64,000 nt of DNA, taken from the NCBI GenBank assembly GCA_000023185.1, contig CP001624.1, positions 62,001 through 126,000 of the forward strand, written 5' to 3'. A program made the translations under genes and the position numbers. This document shows, piece by piece, positions 47,000 to 56,567 of this stretch. The stretch's first letter is position 1, and each line of letters begins with the position of its first letter. Source of the stretch: Rhizobium leguminosarum bv. trifolii WSM1325. GTDB lineage: Bacteria > Pseudomonadota > Alphaproteobacteria > Rhizobiales > Rhizobiaceae. Below the pieces are notes generated by a model. It worked only from the letters and a program-made list of their open reading frames with translations. It was not told the origin of the DNA and did no database searches.

Positions 47000-48684
47000 A
47001 CGAAGCCATGCCCGCCGCGGCACCGGTGCTCAGCCTTCGCAAGCTGAGCGTCGATGCCCGCACCCCCGAAGGCCGGAAGCCCGTTCTCCAGGATGTCAGC
47101 TTCGAGCTTGCAGGCGGCGAAACGCTCTGCATCGCCGGCGAATCCGGCTCCGGCAAGTCGGTCACCTCGCTGTCGATCATGGGGCTCTTGCCGAAAGCCT
47201 CGCTGCGGGTCGCCTCCGGCAGCGTGCTGCTTGGCGAGCGCGACCTGCTTAAGCTTTCCGACCGGGGGATGCGCAGCGTGCGCGGCGGCGATATCGCCAT
47301 GGTGTTCCAGGAGCCGATGACCTCGCTCAACCCGGTCATGTCGGTCGGCAACCAGCTGACCGAAGCAATCCGCGCGCACCAGGGCAGCGAGAATGCCGAG
47401 GCGGTGGCGCTGAAGATGCTCGACGCCGTGCAGATCACCGACCCGGCCCGGCGGCTGAAGCAATATCCGCATGAGCTTTCCGGCGGCATGAGGCAACGGG
47501 TGATGATCGCCATGGCGCTCTCCTGCCGGCCGAAGGTGCTGATCGCCGACGAACCGACGACCGCACTCGACGTCACCGTACAGGCGCAGATCCTCAGGCT
47601 GATGCGCGAGTTGAAGCGCGAATTCGGCGCCTCGATCATCCTCATCACCCACGACATGGGCGTCGTCGCCGAAATGGCCGACCGCGTCGTCATCATGCAG
47701 AACGGCAGGATCGTCGAGCAGGGAACGACGCTCGCCATCTTCCAGCGGCCGAAGGAGGCCTATACGCAGCAACTGCTGGCCGCCGTCCCGCGGCTCGGCG
47801 CGTTTGCAGGCACCGACCGTCCACCGCGCATCACACAGCGCGCCGTCGAGACGCTGCATCCGGACCGCACGCCGGTCCTGAACGTGCGCGACCTCACCGT
47901 CACCTACGGCAATGCCGCAAGCCGGTTTTTCAAGGGCAAGCCGCCGGTCGCAGCCGTCGACGACGTTTCCTTCGATATCCTGCCGGGTGAAACGCTCGGC
48001 CTTGTCGGCGAAAGCGGTTCCGGCAAATCGACGACCGGCAAGGCCGTGCTCGGTCTCATCCCCTTCAAGGGCAACGTCCTGATCGACGGCCGCAATATTG
48101 CCGGCCTCAGCCAGCGCGAGATGCGGCCCGTGCGCCGCTCGGCGCAGATGATCTTCCAGGATCCCTATGCCTCGCTCGACCCGCGCATGGCTGTCGGTAA
48201 GGCGATCGGCGAACCGATGGTCATCCACGGCATCGGCAACCACAGTGAACGGCAGGACCGCGTCGCCGAACTGCTGCGCCGGGTCGGCCTGACGCCTGAT
48301 GCGGCGACGCGCTATCCACACGAATTTTCAGGCGGCCAGCGCCAGCGCATCTGTATTGCCCGGGCCCTGGCACTGGAGCCGAAGCTGATCGTCGCCGACG
48401 AGAGCGTCGCAGCGCTTGACGTCTCGGTCCGCGCCCGGGTGCTCGACCTGCTGCTCGAACTGCAGGAGACGATGGGGCTCGCCTATCTCTTCATCTCCCA
48501 CGACATGGCGGTGGTCGAGCGCATGTCGCACAACGTCGCCGTCATGCGCGCCGGCCGCATCATCGAAACCGGCACACGGCGGGATATCTTCGAAAACCCG
48601 AGAGATGACTACACCCGCGCGCTGATCGCCGCGGTTCCGATCCCCGATCCGGAGGTCTATCGCGGCAAGGAAGCGCATGCGTGA
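46996..48684 (+). CDS. ABC importer ATPase, fused DppD-DppF type
   Basis: A 562-residue double ATPase with Walker A motifs GESGSGKS and GESGSGKST and signatures SGGMRQR and SGGQRQR. Start is GTG at 46996 overlapping the formamidase stop; an ATG at 47008 is an alternative. It closes the ANTAR-controlled operon amiC-amiR-dppC-dppB-binding protein-formamidase-ATPase, in which the ATPase follows the enzyme rather than the permeases. Confidence 0.93.
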   Translation: MNEAMPAAAPVLSLRKLSVDARTPEGRKPVLQDVSFELAGGETLCIAGESGSGKSVTSLSIMGLLPKASLRVASGSVLLGERDLLKLSDRGMRSVRGGDIAMVFQEPMTSLNPVMSVGNQLTEAIRAHQGSENAEAVALKMLDAVQITDPARRLKQYPHELSGGMRQRVMIAMALSCRPKVLIADEPTTALDVTVQAQILRLMRELKREFGASIILITHDMGVVAEMADRVVIMQNGRIVEQGTTLAIFQRPKEAYTQQLLAAVPRLGAFAGTDRPPRITQRAVETLHPDRTPVLNVRDLTVTYGNAASRFFKGKPPVAAVDDVSFDILPGETLGLVGESGSGKSTTGKAVLGLIPFKGNVLIDGRNIAGLSQREMRPVRRSAQMIFQDPYASLDPRMAVGKAIGEPMVIHGIGNHSERQDRVAELLRRVGLTPDAATRYPHEFSGGQRQRICIARALALEPKLIVADESVAALDVSVRARVLDLLLELQETMGLAYLFISHDMAVVERMSHNVAVMRAGRIIETGTRRDIFENPRDDYTRALIAAVPIPDPEVYRGKEAHA

Positions 48685-48711
48685 TTGAAGGTTTGAGACT
48701 GACTAAAATGT

Positions 48712-48731
48712 CGACGAGGAGCGCCTCGTCG
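48712..48731 (+). terminator. Stem-loop at the end of the second amide operon
   Basis: cgacgagg (48712-48719), loop agcg, cctcgtcg (48724-48731); a second imperfect hairpin (gcgtttc/gagacgc) follows within 30 bases. No T tract, so it may be a Rho-assisted end or processing site before the thiamine leader. Confidence 0.45.
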
Positions 48732-48832
48732 GCTGACCGCGTTTCGTAAAAGAGACGCGCGCCGCGTCGGTCGCAGGATTGTCATTTTCGGGGTGACATC
48801 AGCCCCGTTCTCTGCGAAAAAGAGCGCGATGA

Positions 48833-48912
48833 GAGACAGGGGCGCCCGTCGACAGACGGGCTGAGAAGCACCCTTCGAACCTGAACCGGATAATGCCGGC
48901 GGAGGGAGTCGC
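48833..48912 (+). promoter_or_regulatory. TPP riboswitch (THI box)
   Basis: The conserved thiamine pyrophosphate sensing core is present: GGCTGAGA near 48858-48866, then CACCCTTCGAACCTGA and CCGGATAATGCCGG, ending GGAGGGA. It lies 62 bases before thiM and should lower thiMED expression when TPP is plentiful, by terminating or by masking the ribosome site. Confidence 0.93.
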
Positions 48913-48974
48913 TCGGGGTCGCGGCATCGCCCGCACGAACCGCCCCGTGCCCGCCCCCGCCTGAAAGGGGCCAT

Positions 48975-49778
48975 ATGCAGACCAAGACCACACCCGGAGC
49001 GATGCTGAAGGCGATGCGCGAGAAGCCGCCGCTCGTTCAGTGCATCACCAATTACGTCGCCATGAACATTGCCGCAAATGTTCTGCTTGCATCAGGCGCC
49101 TCGCCCGCCATGGTGCATGCCGCTGAAGAAGCCGGCGAGTTCGCCGGGATCGCCAGTGCGCTGACCATCAATATCGGCACGCTGTCGACGCAATGGATCG
49201 ACGGCATGCAGGCAGCGGCGAAGGCGGCGACATCCGCCGGCAAACCCTGGGTGCTCGATCCGGTCGCGCATTATGCGACGGCTTTCCGCCGTAACGCCGT
49301 CGCCGACCTCCTGGCGCTGCGTCCGACCATCATCCGCGGCAACGCTTCCGAAATTATAGCGCTGGCCGGCGGAGAGAGCCGCGGCCAGGGCGTCGACAGC
49401 CGCGACCCGGTCGAACAGGCGGAAGGTTCGGCGCGATGGCTCGCTGAGCGGCAGCGGGCGGTCGTTGCCGTTACCGGCGCGGTTGATTTCGTCACCGACG
49501 GCGAGCGGGCCGTGCGCATCGAAGGCGGATCGGCCTTGATGCCGCAGGTCACAGCGCTCGGCTGCTCGCTCACCTGCCTCGTCGGCGCCTTTGCCGCGAC
49601 GGCACCTGAGGATATTTTCGGCGCGACGGTTGCGGCACTTGCAACCTTCGCCATCGCCGGCGAGGAGGCCGCACTTGGAGCGGCCGGGCCCGGCTCCTTC
49701 TCCTGGCGCTTCCTCGATGCGCTGGCCGCGCTCGACGCCGAAACGCTTGACGCCAGGGCAAGGATATCAGCGGCATGA
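48975..49778 (+). CDS. thiM: Hydroxyethylthiazole kinase
   Basis: A 267-residue ribokinase-like enzyme that phosphorylates the thiazole alcohol in thiamine salvage. Family markers are QCITNYVAMNIAANVLLASGASPAM at the N terminus, PTIIRGNASEI and the catalytic-site segment VTALGCSLTCLVGAF, where most members have a GxGC run. It is the first gene after the TPP riboswitch and its stop overlaps the thiE start. Confidence 0.95.
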   Translation: MQTKTTPGAMLKAMREKPPLVQCITNYVAMNIAANVLLASGASPAMVHAAEEAGEFAGIASALTINIGTLSTQWIDGMQAAAKAATSAGKPWVLDPVAHYATAFRRNAVADLLALRPTIIRGNASEIIALAGGESRGQGVDSRDPVEQAEGSARWLAERQRAVVAVTGAVDFVTDGERAVRIEGGSALMPQVTALGCSLTCLVGAFAATAPEDIFGATVAALATFAIAGEEAALGAAGPGSFSWRFLDALAALDAETLDARARISAA

Positions 49779-50410
49779 AGGCTTTCGACCTTTCGCTCTA
49801 TCTCGTCCTCGACCCCGATCTTTGCGCCGGGATCGGCATGGTCGAAACTGCGCGCCTTGCCATTGCCGGCGGCGCCACCATGGTGCAACTGCGCGACAAA
49901 CATGCCGGCACCATCGGGATGATCGAGACCGGCCGCGCCCTGAAACAGGCATTGGATGGAACCGGCGCCCTCCTCATCGTCAACGACGATGTCGAGGCGG
50001 CCATCGCCATCGGCGCTGACGGGTTGCATATCGGCCAGGAGGACATGGATGCGATGAGAGCGCGGACGATGATCGGCCCCGACATGATCCTTGGCCTGTC
50101 GGTCGAGAGCGAGGCGCTTGCGAACGCGGTCGACCCTGATCTCGTCGACTACACGGGCGTCGGGCCAGTGTTTGCGACGCCGACCAAGGCCGACCACAAG
50201 CAGCCGATCGGCTTTGACGGCCTTGCAAGGCTGGTGAAGGCCTCGCCGGTGCCGTCCGTCGCTATCGGCGGGCTCAAGGCGGATCATGTCGCCCAGGTGT
50301 TCGCCGCCGGCGCCAGCGGGCTTGCCGTTGTCTCCGCCATCTGCGGCACGCCCGACCCCGAAGCGGCCACGCGCCGCATCGCTGCAGAAATCCGAAAGGC
50401 CCGCGCATGA
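49775..50410 (+). CDS. thiE: Thiamine phosphate synthase
   Basis: A 211-residue TIM-barrel enzyme that joins hydroxymethylpyrimidine diphosphate and thiazole phosphate. Diagnostic segments are MVQLRDKHAG, LLIVNDDVEAAIAIGADGLHIGQEDM and the phosphate loop VAIGGLKADH. ATGA overlaps both neighbours in the thiMED operon. Cytosolic. Confidence 0.95.
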   Translation: MKAFDLSLYLVLDPDLCAGIGMVETARLAIAGGATMVQLRDKHAGTIGMIETGRALKQALDGTGALLIVNDDVEAAIAIGADGLHIGQEDMDAMRARTMIGPDMILGLSVESEALANAVDPDLVDYTGVGPVFATPTKADHKQPIGFDGLARLVKASPVPSVAIGGLKADHVAQVFAAGASGLAVVSAICGTPDPEAATRRIAAEIRKARA

Positions 50411-51216
50411 TCCGCAACGTTCTCTCGATCGCCGGCTCCGATCCCTCCGGCGGCGCCGGCATCCAGGCGGATCTCAAGGCTTTTTCCGCCCGCGGCGTCT
50501 ACGGCATGGCGGTGCTGACCGCGCTGACGGCGCAGAACACGCAAGGCGTCAGCGGCGTGCATCTGGTGCCGCCGCAATTCGTCGCCGACCAGATCAAAGC
50601 CGTCTTTGCCGATGTCCGCGTCGACGCCGTCAAGATCGGCATGATCGCCAATGCTGGCATCGCCGAAGCCGTTGCCGGTGCGCTGACTGACCACCGCGAC
50701 ATTCCGATCGTTATCGACCCGGTCATGATCGCCAAGGGTGGAGCCGCTCTGCTCGCGCCCGAAGCGGTCGACGTACTGACCCGCCGGCTGCTGCCGCTTG
50801 CCACGCTGCTGACCCCGAACCTGCCCGAAGCCGCCGCCCTACTGCACCAGCCGGTAGCGACAAACCGGGCGGAGATGGCGGCGCAGGCCGAGCGCTTGCG
50901 GGCGCTTGGACCGGCCGCAGTGCTGGTCAAGGGCGGCCATCTCGACAGCGACGAGAGCCCTGACGTGCTTGCCACGGCCGCCGGCCTGCACTGGTTCGAA
51001 GCCAGGCGCGTGCCGACCAAGAACACCCATGGCACCGGCTGTACGCTCTCCAGCGCCCTGGCGGCCGAGCTCGCCAAGGGCGCCTCGGCGCGGGAAGCCG
51101 TCGCCATCGCCAAGGACTACCTCGCCGGCGCGGTCGCGGCATCAGGACACCTCACCGTCGGCTCCGGCCACGGCCCGGTGCAGCATTTTTATGCGCTTTG
51201 GAAAGACGGCGAATAG
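50407..51216 (+). CDS. thiD: Hydroxymethylpyrimidine (phosphate) kinase
   Basis: A 269-residue ribokinase-fold enzyme that phosphorylates hydroxymethylpyrimidine twice. It begins SIAGSDPSGGAGIQADLKAFSARGVYG, contains VKIGMIANAGI and PVMIAKGG, and has the anion-hole motif NTHGTGCTLSSALAA. Last gene of the riboswitch-controlled thiMED operon; a strong terminator follows. Confidence 0.95.
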   Translation: MIRNVLSIAGSDPSGGAGIQADLKAFSARGVYGMAVLTALTAQNTQGVSGVHLVPPQFVADQIKAVFADVRVDAVKIGMIANAGIAEAVAGALTDHRDIPIVIDPVMIAKGGAALLAPEAVDVLTRRLLPLATLLTPNLPEAAALLHQPVATNRAEMAAQAERLRALGPAAVLVKGGHLDSDESPDVLATAAGLHWFEARRVPTKNTHGTGCTLSSALAAELAKGASAREAVAIAKDYLAGAVAASGHLTVGSGHGPVQHFYALWKDGE

Positions 51217-51246
51217 GCGCTCGCTCCACCAATATTCCGCCAATCG

Positions 51247-51276
51247 AAAACGGCCCGGCCTTCCCGGGCCGTTTTT
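51247..51276 (+). terminator. Intrinsic terminator of thiMED
   Basis: acggcccgg (51250-51258), loop ccttc, ccgggccgt (51264-51272), with an A run before and TTTTT after. Confidence 0.9.
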
Positions 51277-51352
51277 GCGTTCGGCACCTACTTTGCGTCG
51301 AAACCGCGGAGGGCGGCGGCGGGTCGCGCCTTTGGCCGTTTGAAAAACCTTG

Positions 51353-51418
51353 TTGACAAGCCCGGCCAGATAGCCAAGTCTATGACACTAAAAGGGGATA
51401 TGTTCCGCAATAACGGAA
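51353..51418 (+). promoter_or_regulatory. Promoter and TTCCG-N6-CGGAA dyad before the NagZ/Opp operon
   Basis: TTGACA at 51353-51358 is a consensus -35; the -10 is unclear (candidates 51376-51384). The inverted repeat ttccg (51403-51407)-N6-cggaa (51414-51418) lies between the likely start site and the ribosome site GGAGGAG (51424-51430), a repressor-like location. The form of the dyad recalls IclR-family operators; the regulator is not in the window. Confidence 0.5.
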
Positions 51419-51436
51419 TAGCTGGAGGAGTGACGG

Positions 51437-51916
51437 GTGCCAGACCTGCTTGTGAGCCTATATTCCACTGAGCTCGCCGACCTGAAACGCAAAGCCGGCG
51501 ATGTCGGCGTCTCCATCCGTCCGGCCCTCCCCCCGGAACTGCATCTTATCGTCAGCTGGGTTCGCGAACGGTTCAGCGAGAACTGGGCAAGCGAAGTCGC
51601 GGCCGCCTTCTCCCGCCAGCCCGTTGCCTGCCTGATATCAGTCGAAAACGGCAAGCTCCTGGGCTTTGCCTGCTATGACACGACGGCGCGCGGCTTCTTC
51701 GGCCCGACCGGCGTCGATCCCGACGCCCGCGGCCAGGGCATCGGGCTCGCCCTCTTTTCCGCCTGCCTTCAGACCATGAAGACGCTCGGCCACGCCTATG
51801 CCTTCATCGGCGATGCCGGCCCGGTCGATTTCTACGCCAGGAACGCAGGTGCAACGATCATCCCCGCCCCCGACAAGGGCATCTACGAAGGCATGCTGAG
51901 AAGCACGCCGAAATGA
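51437..51916 (+). CDS. GNAT family N-acetyltransferase
   Basis: A 159-residue acetyltransferase with the acetyl-CoA loop VDPDARGQGIGLALFSACL and end segment FIGDAGPVDFYARNAGA. Start is GTG at 51437, with GGAGGAG six bases upstream. It is the first gene of the operon with a NagZ-like enzyme and Opp importer, so an amino sugar such as glucosamine is a reasonable acceptor; this is inference from position. Confidence 0.85.
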   Translation: MPDLLVSLYSTELADLKRKAGDVGVSIRPALPPELHLIVSWVRERFSENWASEVAAAFSRQPVACLISVENGKLLGFACYDTTARGFFGPTGVDPDARGQGIGLALFSACLQTMKTLGHAYAFIGDAGPVDFYARNAGATIIPAPDKGIYEGMLRSTPK

Positions 51917-51940
51917 CCATCTGATCCCGGAGTTACAGAA

Positions 51941-52963
51941 TTGTCCTCGACCCCGCTCGCCCTTTTCGTCGGCCTTCCGAATCCCACTATTTCGGATGAT
52001 GAATTCGCCCTCTTTCGCGAAACCAATCCGCTCGGCCTCTTCGTCGGCCGGCGCAATCAGCGCGAGCCGGAGCAGACGAGGCGGCTGATCGACCGCTTCC
52101 GCGAAGCCGTCGGCCGCGACGACGCGCCTGTCTTCACCGACCAGGAAGGCGGCCGCGTTCAGCACCTCGATGCCGGCCCCTGGCCGCTCTTCCGCAGTTT
52201 CGGCCAGTTTGCCGAACTTGCGCGCCGCGATTTCGATCTCGGCAAAAAAGCACTGCGCCTTTCCTCCCAGGCCATGGGCGCGATGATGACGGAACTCGGC
52301 CTTTCCAGCGGCTGCTCGCCCGTTCTCGACCTCGTCTTCGAGACGACGAGTGCGGTCATCGGCGCCCGCTCTTTCGGCCCCGGTCCCGATTTCGTCGCTG
52401 CCCTCGGCCGCGAGGTGGTCGATGGCCTGCTCGAGACCGGCAACATGCCTGTCATCAAACATATTCCCGGCCATGGCCGCGCAACGCTCGATTCCCACAA
52501 GGAGCGTCCGGTCGTCGACGCCAGCCGCGAGACGCTCACCGCCACCGATTTCAAGCCATTCGTGGCGCTGAAGGATACGCCCTGGGCGATGGTCGCCCAT
52601 GTCGTCTACTCGGCCTACGACGCGGAGCTGCCGGCGTCCGTCTCGCGTGTTATGCACGACGTGATCCGCAACGACATGGGCTATGAGGGCGTGCTGATTT
52701 CCGACTGCATCTTCATGCAGTCGCTCTCCGGCACCCTGCCGGAACGCGTCAAACAGGTGCTCGACGCAGGTTACGACATCGCGCTCCACAGCCACGGCGA
52801 CATTCCGGAAAGCGAAGCCGCCGCCAAGGCCGCCCGCCCGCTGACGGAAGCTGCCCTGCAGCGGATCGCTGCCGGCAAGGCCCGCCTCGGCAATCTCAAG
52901 ATCGATGTCCGCGCCGCCCATGCTGAAGTCGAAGACATGTTTGCAAGCGCTCTGGTCTCCTGA
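51941..52963 (+). CDS. Glycoside hydrolase family 3, NagZ-like
   Basis: A 340-residue GH3 enzyme with the NagZ hallmark KHIPGHG (173-179) and the catalytic aspartate Asp255 in VLISDCIFM. NagZ removes beta-linked N-acetylglucosamine from peptidoglycan fragments or chitooligosaccharides in the cytosol; no signal peptide is seen. Start is TTG at 51941 with GGAG eight bases upstream. The linked importer suggests it cleaves an imported disaccharide rather than only recycling wall material. Confidence 0.87.
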   Translation: MSSTPLALFVGLPNPTISDDEFALFRETNPLGLFVGRRNQREPEQTRRLIDRFREAVGRDDAPVFTDQEGGRVQHLDAGPWPLFRSFGQFAELARRDFDLGKKALRLSSQAMGAMMTELGLSSGCSPVLDLVFETTSAVIGARSFGPGPDFVAALGREVVDGLLETGNMPVIKHIPGHGRATLDSHKERPVVDASRETLTATDFKPFVALKDTPWAMVAHVVYSAYDAELPASVSRVMHDVIRNDMGYEGVLISDCIFMQSLSGTLPERVKQVLDAGYDIALHSHGDIPESEAAAKAARPLTEAALQRIAAGKARLGNLKIDVRAAHAEVEDMFASALVS

Positions 52964-53006
52964 CCGGCACCTCATCTCTCACCGCATAAGAAAAGGGGAA
53001 TAGAAC

Positions 53007-54653
53007 ATGAAAAAATATCTTCTTGCCGCCGCCGCACTAACGCTGCTTTCGGGATCTGCCATGGCGCAAACGATCCTCACAGTGAATATCGAACCGGCGA
53101 CGACCTGGGTCCGCAACTTCAACCCGTTCAACCAGACCTCGTCGCGTCAATCGACACTCGACTTCATCTACGAGCCGCTGGTCGTCTTCAATCGCTTCGA
53201 CAGCAACAAGCCGGTCTATCGCCTGGCGGAAAGCTTCAAACTCTCCGACGATCTGAAGAGCATCGATTTCAAGCTGCGCCCGAACCTGAAATGGTCGGAC
53301 GGTAAGCCGCTGACCGCAGCCGACGTCAAGTTCACCTATGATTACCTGAAGAAATTTCCGGCGCTCGACTTCGTCAGCATCTGGACCTTCATCACCGATG
53401 TGCAGGCCGTCGACGGCCAGACGGTGCGCTTCACGCTCGCCAATCCGAGCTCGCTCGCCGCCGAGCAGATCTCGCAACTGCCGATCGTTCCGGAACATGT
53501 CTGGAAGGACGTTGCCGATCCCGTCACCTTCGCCAACGAGACACCTGTTGGCAGCGGCCCGCTGACGGAAGTGCCGCGCTTCACCGGCCAGACTTACGAC
53601 CAGTGCCGCAACCCGAACTACTGGGACAACGAGCACCTGAAAGTCGATTGCATGCGCTTCCCGCAGCTCGCCGACAACAATCAGATGCTGACGGCAACGG
53701 CCGACGGCACGCTCGACTGGGGCGTCTCCTTCATCCCCGATATCGACAATGTCTATGTTTCCAAGGACCCGGCGCATTTCCACTACTGGTATTCGCCAAG
53801 CAGCATGGTCGCCTTCCTGTTCAACCTGGAAACGGCGAACGAGAACAACAAGAAGGCCTTCAACGACCTGAAGTTCCGCCGTGCCGTCTCGATGGCACTC
53901 GACCGCAAGACGATGATCGACGTCGCAGGCTACGGCTATCCGACGCTGAACGAAGACCCCGGCCTGATGGGCGAGCTCTACAAGAGCTGGGCGGACCCGT
54001 CCGTCAAGGCCGACTTCGGCAAGTTCGCGACCTATGATGCCGATGCTGCCAAGGCCTTGCTCGACGAGGCGGGCTACAACGACAAGGACGGCGACGGCTT
54101 CCGCGACAATCCCGACGGCACCAAGATCTCCTTCTCGATCATCGTCCCCAGCGCCTGGACGGACTGGATCGATACCGTCAACCTCGCGGTCGAGGGCATG
54201 CAGGCGGTCGGGATCGACGCCAAGATCGAAACGCCGGAGGAAGCCGTCTGGACCGGAAACCTCATCAACGGCACCTTCGATGCGGCGATCAACAGCCTGC
54301 CGGCATCGGCCTCGCCCTATTACCCCTACAAGCGCGCTTTCAGTGCTTCGGATAAGGGCAAGACCCGCTTCACCGCGCAGCGCTGGTTCAATCCGGAGGT
54401 CGAAAAACTCGTCACCGAGTTCACCCATACCGCCGACCTTGCCAAGCAGAAGGATGCGATGAACAAGGCGCAGCGCATCGTCGCCGAAAACATGCCTGTG
54501 ATTCCGGTGTTCAACAATCCGAACTGGTATCAGTACAACACCAAGCGCTTCACCGGCTGGTCGACCAAGGAAAACCCCTTCGTCAATCCGTCGATCTCGC
54601 GGACCAATCCGGCACGCCTGCTGAACCTGCTGGCCCTCGAGCCGGTCAAGTAA
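53007..54653 (+). CDS. Opp-type periplasmic binding protein, probably oligosaccharide-binding
   Basis: A 548-residue exported binding protein (signal peptide MKKYLLAAAALTLLSGSAMA, mature start QTILTVN). Family wording is present (LAESFKLSDDLKSIDFKLRPNLKWSDGKPLTAADVKFTYDY in parts). A calcium-loop-like DKDGDGFRD lies near residue 357, a feature common in family-5 binding proteins that take cellobiose or chitobiose. With a NagZ-like enzyme just upstream, an N-acetylglucosamine or glucose disaccharide is a better guess than a peptide. Confidence 0.88.
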   Translation: MKKYLLAAAALTLLSGSAMAQTILTVNIEPATTWVRNFNPFNQTSSRQSTLDFIYEPLVVFNRFDSNKPVYRLAESFKLSDDLKSIDFKLRPNLKWSDGKPLTAADVKFTYDYLKKFPALDFVSIWTFITDVQAVDGQTVRFTLANPSSLAAEQISQLPIVPEHVWKDVADPVTFANETPVGSGPLTEVPRFTGQTYDQCRNPNYWDNEHLKVDCMRFPQLADNNQMLTATADGTLDWGVSFIPDIDNVYVSKDPAHFHYWYSPSSMVAFLFNLETANENNKKAFNDLKFRRAVSMALDRKTMIDVAGYGYPTLNEDPGLMGELYKSWADPSVKADFGKFATYDADAAKALLDEAGYNDKDGDGFRDNPDGTKISFSIIVPSAWTDWIDTVNLAVEGMQAVGIDAKIETPEEAVWTGNLINGTFDAAINSLPASASPYYPYKRAFSASDKGKTRFTAQRWFNPEVEKLVTEFTHTADLAKQKDAMNKAQRIVAENMPVIPVFNNPNWYQYNTKRFTGWSTKENPFVNPSISRTNPARLLNLLALEPVK

Positions 54654-54670
54654 GCATCGCAATCCTCGGG

Positions 54671-54689
54671 AGCGGCGTAAAGCGCCGCT
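54671..54689 (+). repeat. Intercistronic stem-loop after the Opp binding-protein gene
   Basis: agcggcg (54671-54677), loop taaag, cgccgct (54683-54689). No T tract. Position just after the binding-protein stop is as in the other importers here. Confidence 0.65.
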
Positions 54690-54709
54690 TCCGTCACGAC
54701 GGAGTTCCC

Positions 54710-55687
54710 ATGGCTTTCCTGCTTCGCCGCCTCGTCTTCTACATGGCAGCCTTCATCGCGGCAGCGACGATCAATTTCTTCCTGCCGCGGCTGATGCCCG
54801 GCGATCCCGTGCAGATCATGTTTTCCAGCGCCGGCACCGAATTGCCGCCGGAAAGCCTGCAGGCGCTGAAGCTCACCTTCGGCTTCGTCGACGGTCCGCT
54901 CTGGCAGCAGTACCTCACTTATCTCGGCAGCATCTTCACCGGCGATCTCGGCCGCTCGATCAAATATTTTCCGCTGCCGGTCACCTCGGTGCTCGGCCAT
55001 GCGCTGGTCTGGACCGTCGGCCTGATGGGCACGGCGACGATCGTCAGCTTTGCGCTCGGCACCTTCCTCGGCATCGTCGCCGCCTGGCGCCGTGGCAGCC
55101 AGTTCGATGTCGTCGTCTCCGTCGGCGCGATCTTCGCAACCTCGGTACCAGCCGTCGTCACCTCGCTGATCGTGCTCTTCATCTTCGGCTTCACGCTCGG
55201 CTGGTTTCCGAACGGTTATGCCGCCGACCCATCGCTCGATCCGGCCTTCAGCCTGCAATATATCGGCAGCCTCGCCTATCACGGCATCCTGCCGATGGTG
55301 ACGCTCTGCACCGTGCTGATCGGCGGCTTCACCGTCACCATGCGCAACAACATGATCAACCTGCTCGGCGAGGATTATATCGTCATGGCCCGCGCCAAGG
55401 GCCTTTCCGACCGGCATGTGATGCTCTGGTACGCTGCGCGCAACGCCCTGCTGCCGACCGTCTCCAGCCTTGCCATCGCCATCGGCACCATCCTCGGCGG
55501 CTCGCTGGTGACGGAGGTCGTCTATAACTACCCCGGCCTCGGCAACATTCTCTACCAGGCGATCCTCGCCCGCGATTACCCCGTCATTCAGGGCCAGCTC
55601 CTCATCATGACCGCGACCATGCTGATCGCCAATTTTATCGTCGACGTCAGCTATGTGCTGCTTGACCCGCGGCTGAAGGGAGCGTGA
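54710..55687 (+). CDS. ABC importer permease, DppB/OppB family
   Basis: A 325-residue permease opening FLLRRLVFYMAAFIAAATINFFLPRLMPGDPVQIM with contact loop LLGEDYIVMARAKGLSD. It is somewhat longer than the other DppB-like proteins of the window. The gene follows the binding-protein gene after a hairpin and is one base from the DppC-like gene. Confidence 0.92.
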   Translation: MAFLLRRLVFYMAAFIAAATINFFLPRLMPGDPVQIMFSSAGTELPPESLQALKLTFGFVDGPLWQQYLTYLGSIFTGDLGRSIKYFPLPVTSVLGHALVWTVGLMGTATIVSFALGTFLGIVAAWRRGSQFDVVVSVGAIFATSVPAVVTSLIVLFIFGFTLGWFPNGYAADPSLDPAFSLQYIGSLAYHGILPMVTLCTVLIGGFTVTMRNNMINLLGEDYIVMARAKGLSDRHVMLWYAARNALLPTVSSLAIAIGTILGGSLVTEVVYNYPGLGNILYQAILARDYPVIQGQLLIMTATMLIANFIVDVSYVLLDPRLKGA

Positions 55688-55688
55688 G

Positions 55689-56567
55689 ATGAAGACCCTG
55701 CTTCGAAACCGCAAGGCGCTGATCGGTCTCGTCATCATCGCTTTCATCGTCCTCGTCGCGATCGCAGCGCCCCTGCTGACGCAGTACGATCCCGCCGCCC
55801 GCACCGGGCGGCCGCACCAGCCGCCATCGCTCGACCACATCCTCGGCACCACCCGCATCGGCCAGGATGTCTTTGCCCGACTGATCTACGGCGCCCGCAC
55901 TTCGCTTGCCGTCGGCTTCGGCGCCGGCCTGCTGATCACGCTCGTCGGGACCGCACTCGGCATCATCTCCGGCTATCGCGGCGGCAAGACCGACGAGATC
56001 ATCAGCTTCTTCACCAATATGGTGCTGGTCGTTCCGAACCTACCGCTGCTGCTCGTGCTCGCCGCTTTCATCGGCCAGGCAAGCCCCCTCGTCATCGCCC
56101 TCATCCTCGGCGCCACCTCCTGGGCATGGGGTGCACGCGTCACCCGCGCCGAAACGCTCTCCGTCAAGCAGAAGGATTTCGTCAAATCCGCCGAGATGAT
56201 GGGCGAGCCGCAATGGCGCATCATGACATTCGAGATCTTTCCCAACGTGATTTCAATCGTCGGCATCAATTTCATCGGCAGCGTCATCTTCGCGATCATC
56301 ACCGAGGCGACGCTCGAGTTCCTCGGCCTCGGCGATCCGAGAGCGATCTCCTGGGGCACGATGCTCTACAATGCGCAGAAGGCTTCGGCTCTTTCGGTCG
56401 GCGCCTGGTGGGATATTCTCACCCCCTGCTTCGCGCTCGCCTTTCTCGGCATCGGCATGTCATTGCTGAACTTCGCCGTCGACGAGATCGCCAATCCGCG
56501 GCTGCGCACCGGCAATCATCTGAAGCGCTGGTCCCTGCTCGTTCGAACAGGGGAGGGCCGCCTGTGA
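55689..56567 (+). CDS. ABC importer permease, DppC/OppC family
   Basis: A 292-residue permease with ILGTTRIGQDVFARLIYGARTS, in which RIGQD replaces the usual FGRD, and loop VKQKDFVKSAEMMGEP. The variant motif also suggests an oligosaccharide-type Opp subgroup. Its stop overlaps the GTG of the ATPase gene. Confidence 0.92.
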   Translation: MKTLLRNRKALIGLVIIAFIVLVAIAAPLLTQYDPAARTGRPHQPPSLDHILGTTRIGQDVFARLIYGARTSLAVGFGAGLLITLVGTALGIISGYRGGKTDEIISFFTNMVLVVPNLPLLLVLAAFIGQASPLVIALILGATSWAWGARVTRAETLSVKQKDFVKSAEMMGEPQWRIMTFEIFPNVISIVGINFIGSVIFAIITEATLEFLGLGDPRAISWGTMLYNAQKASALSVGAWWDILTPCFALAFLGIGMSLLNFAVDEIANPRLRTGNHLKRWSLLVRTGEGRL

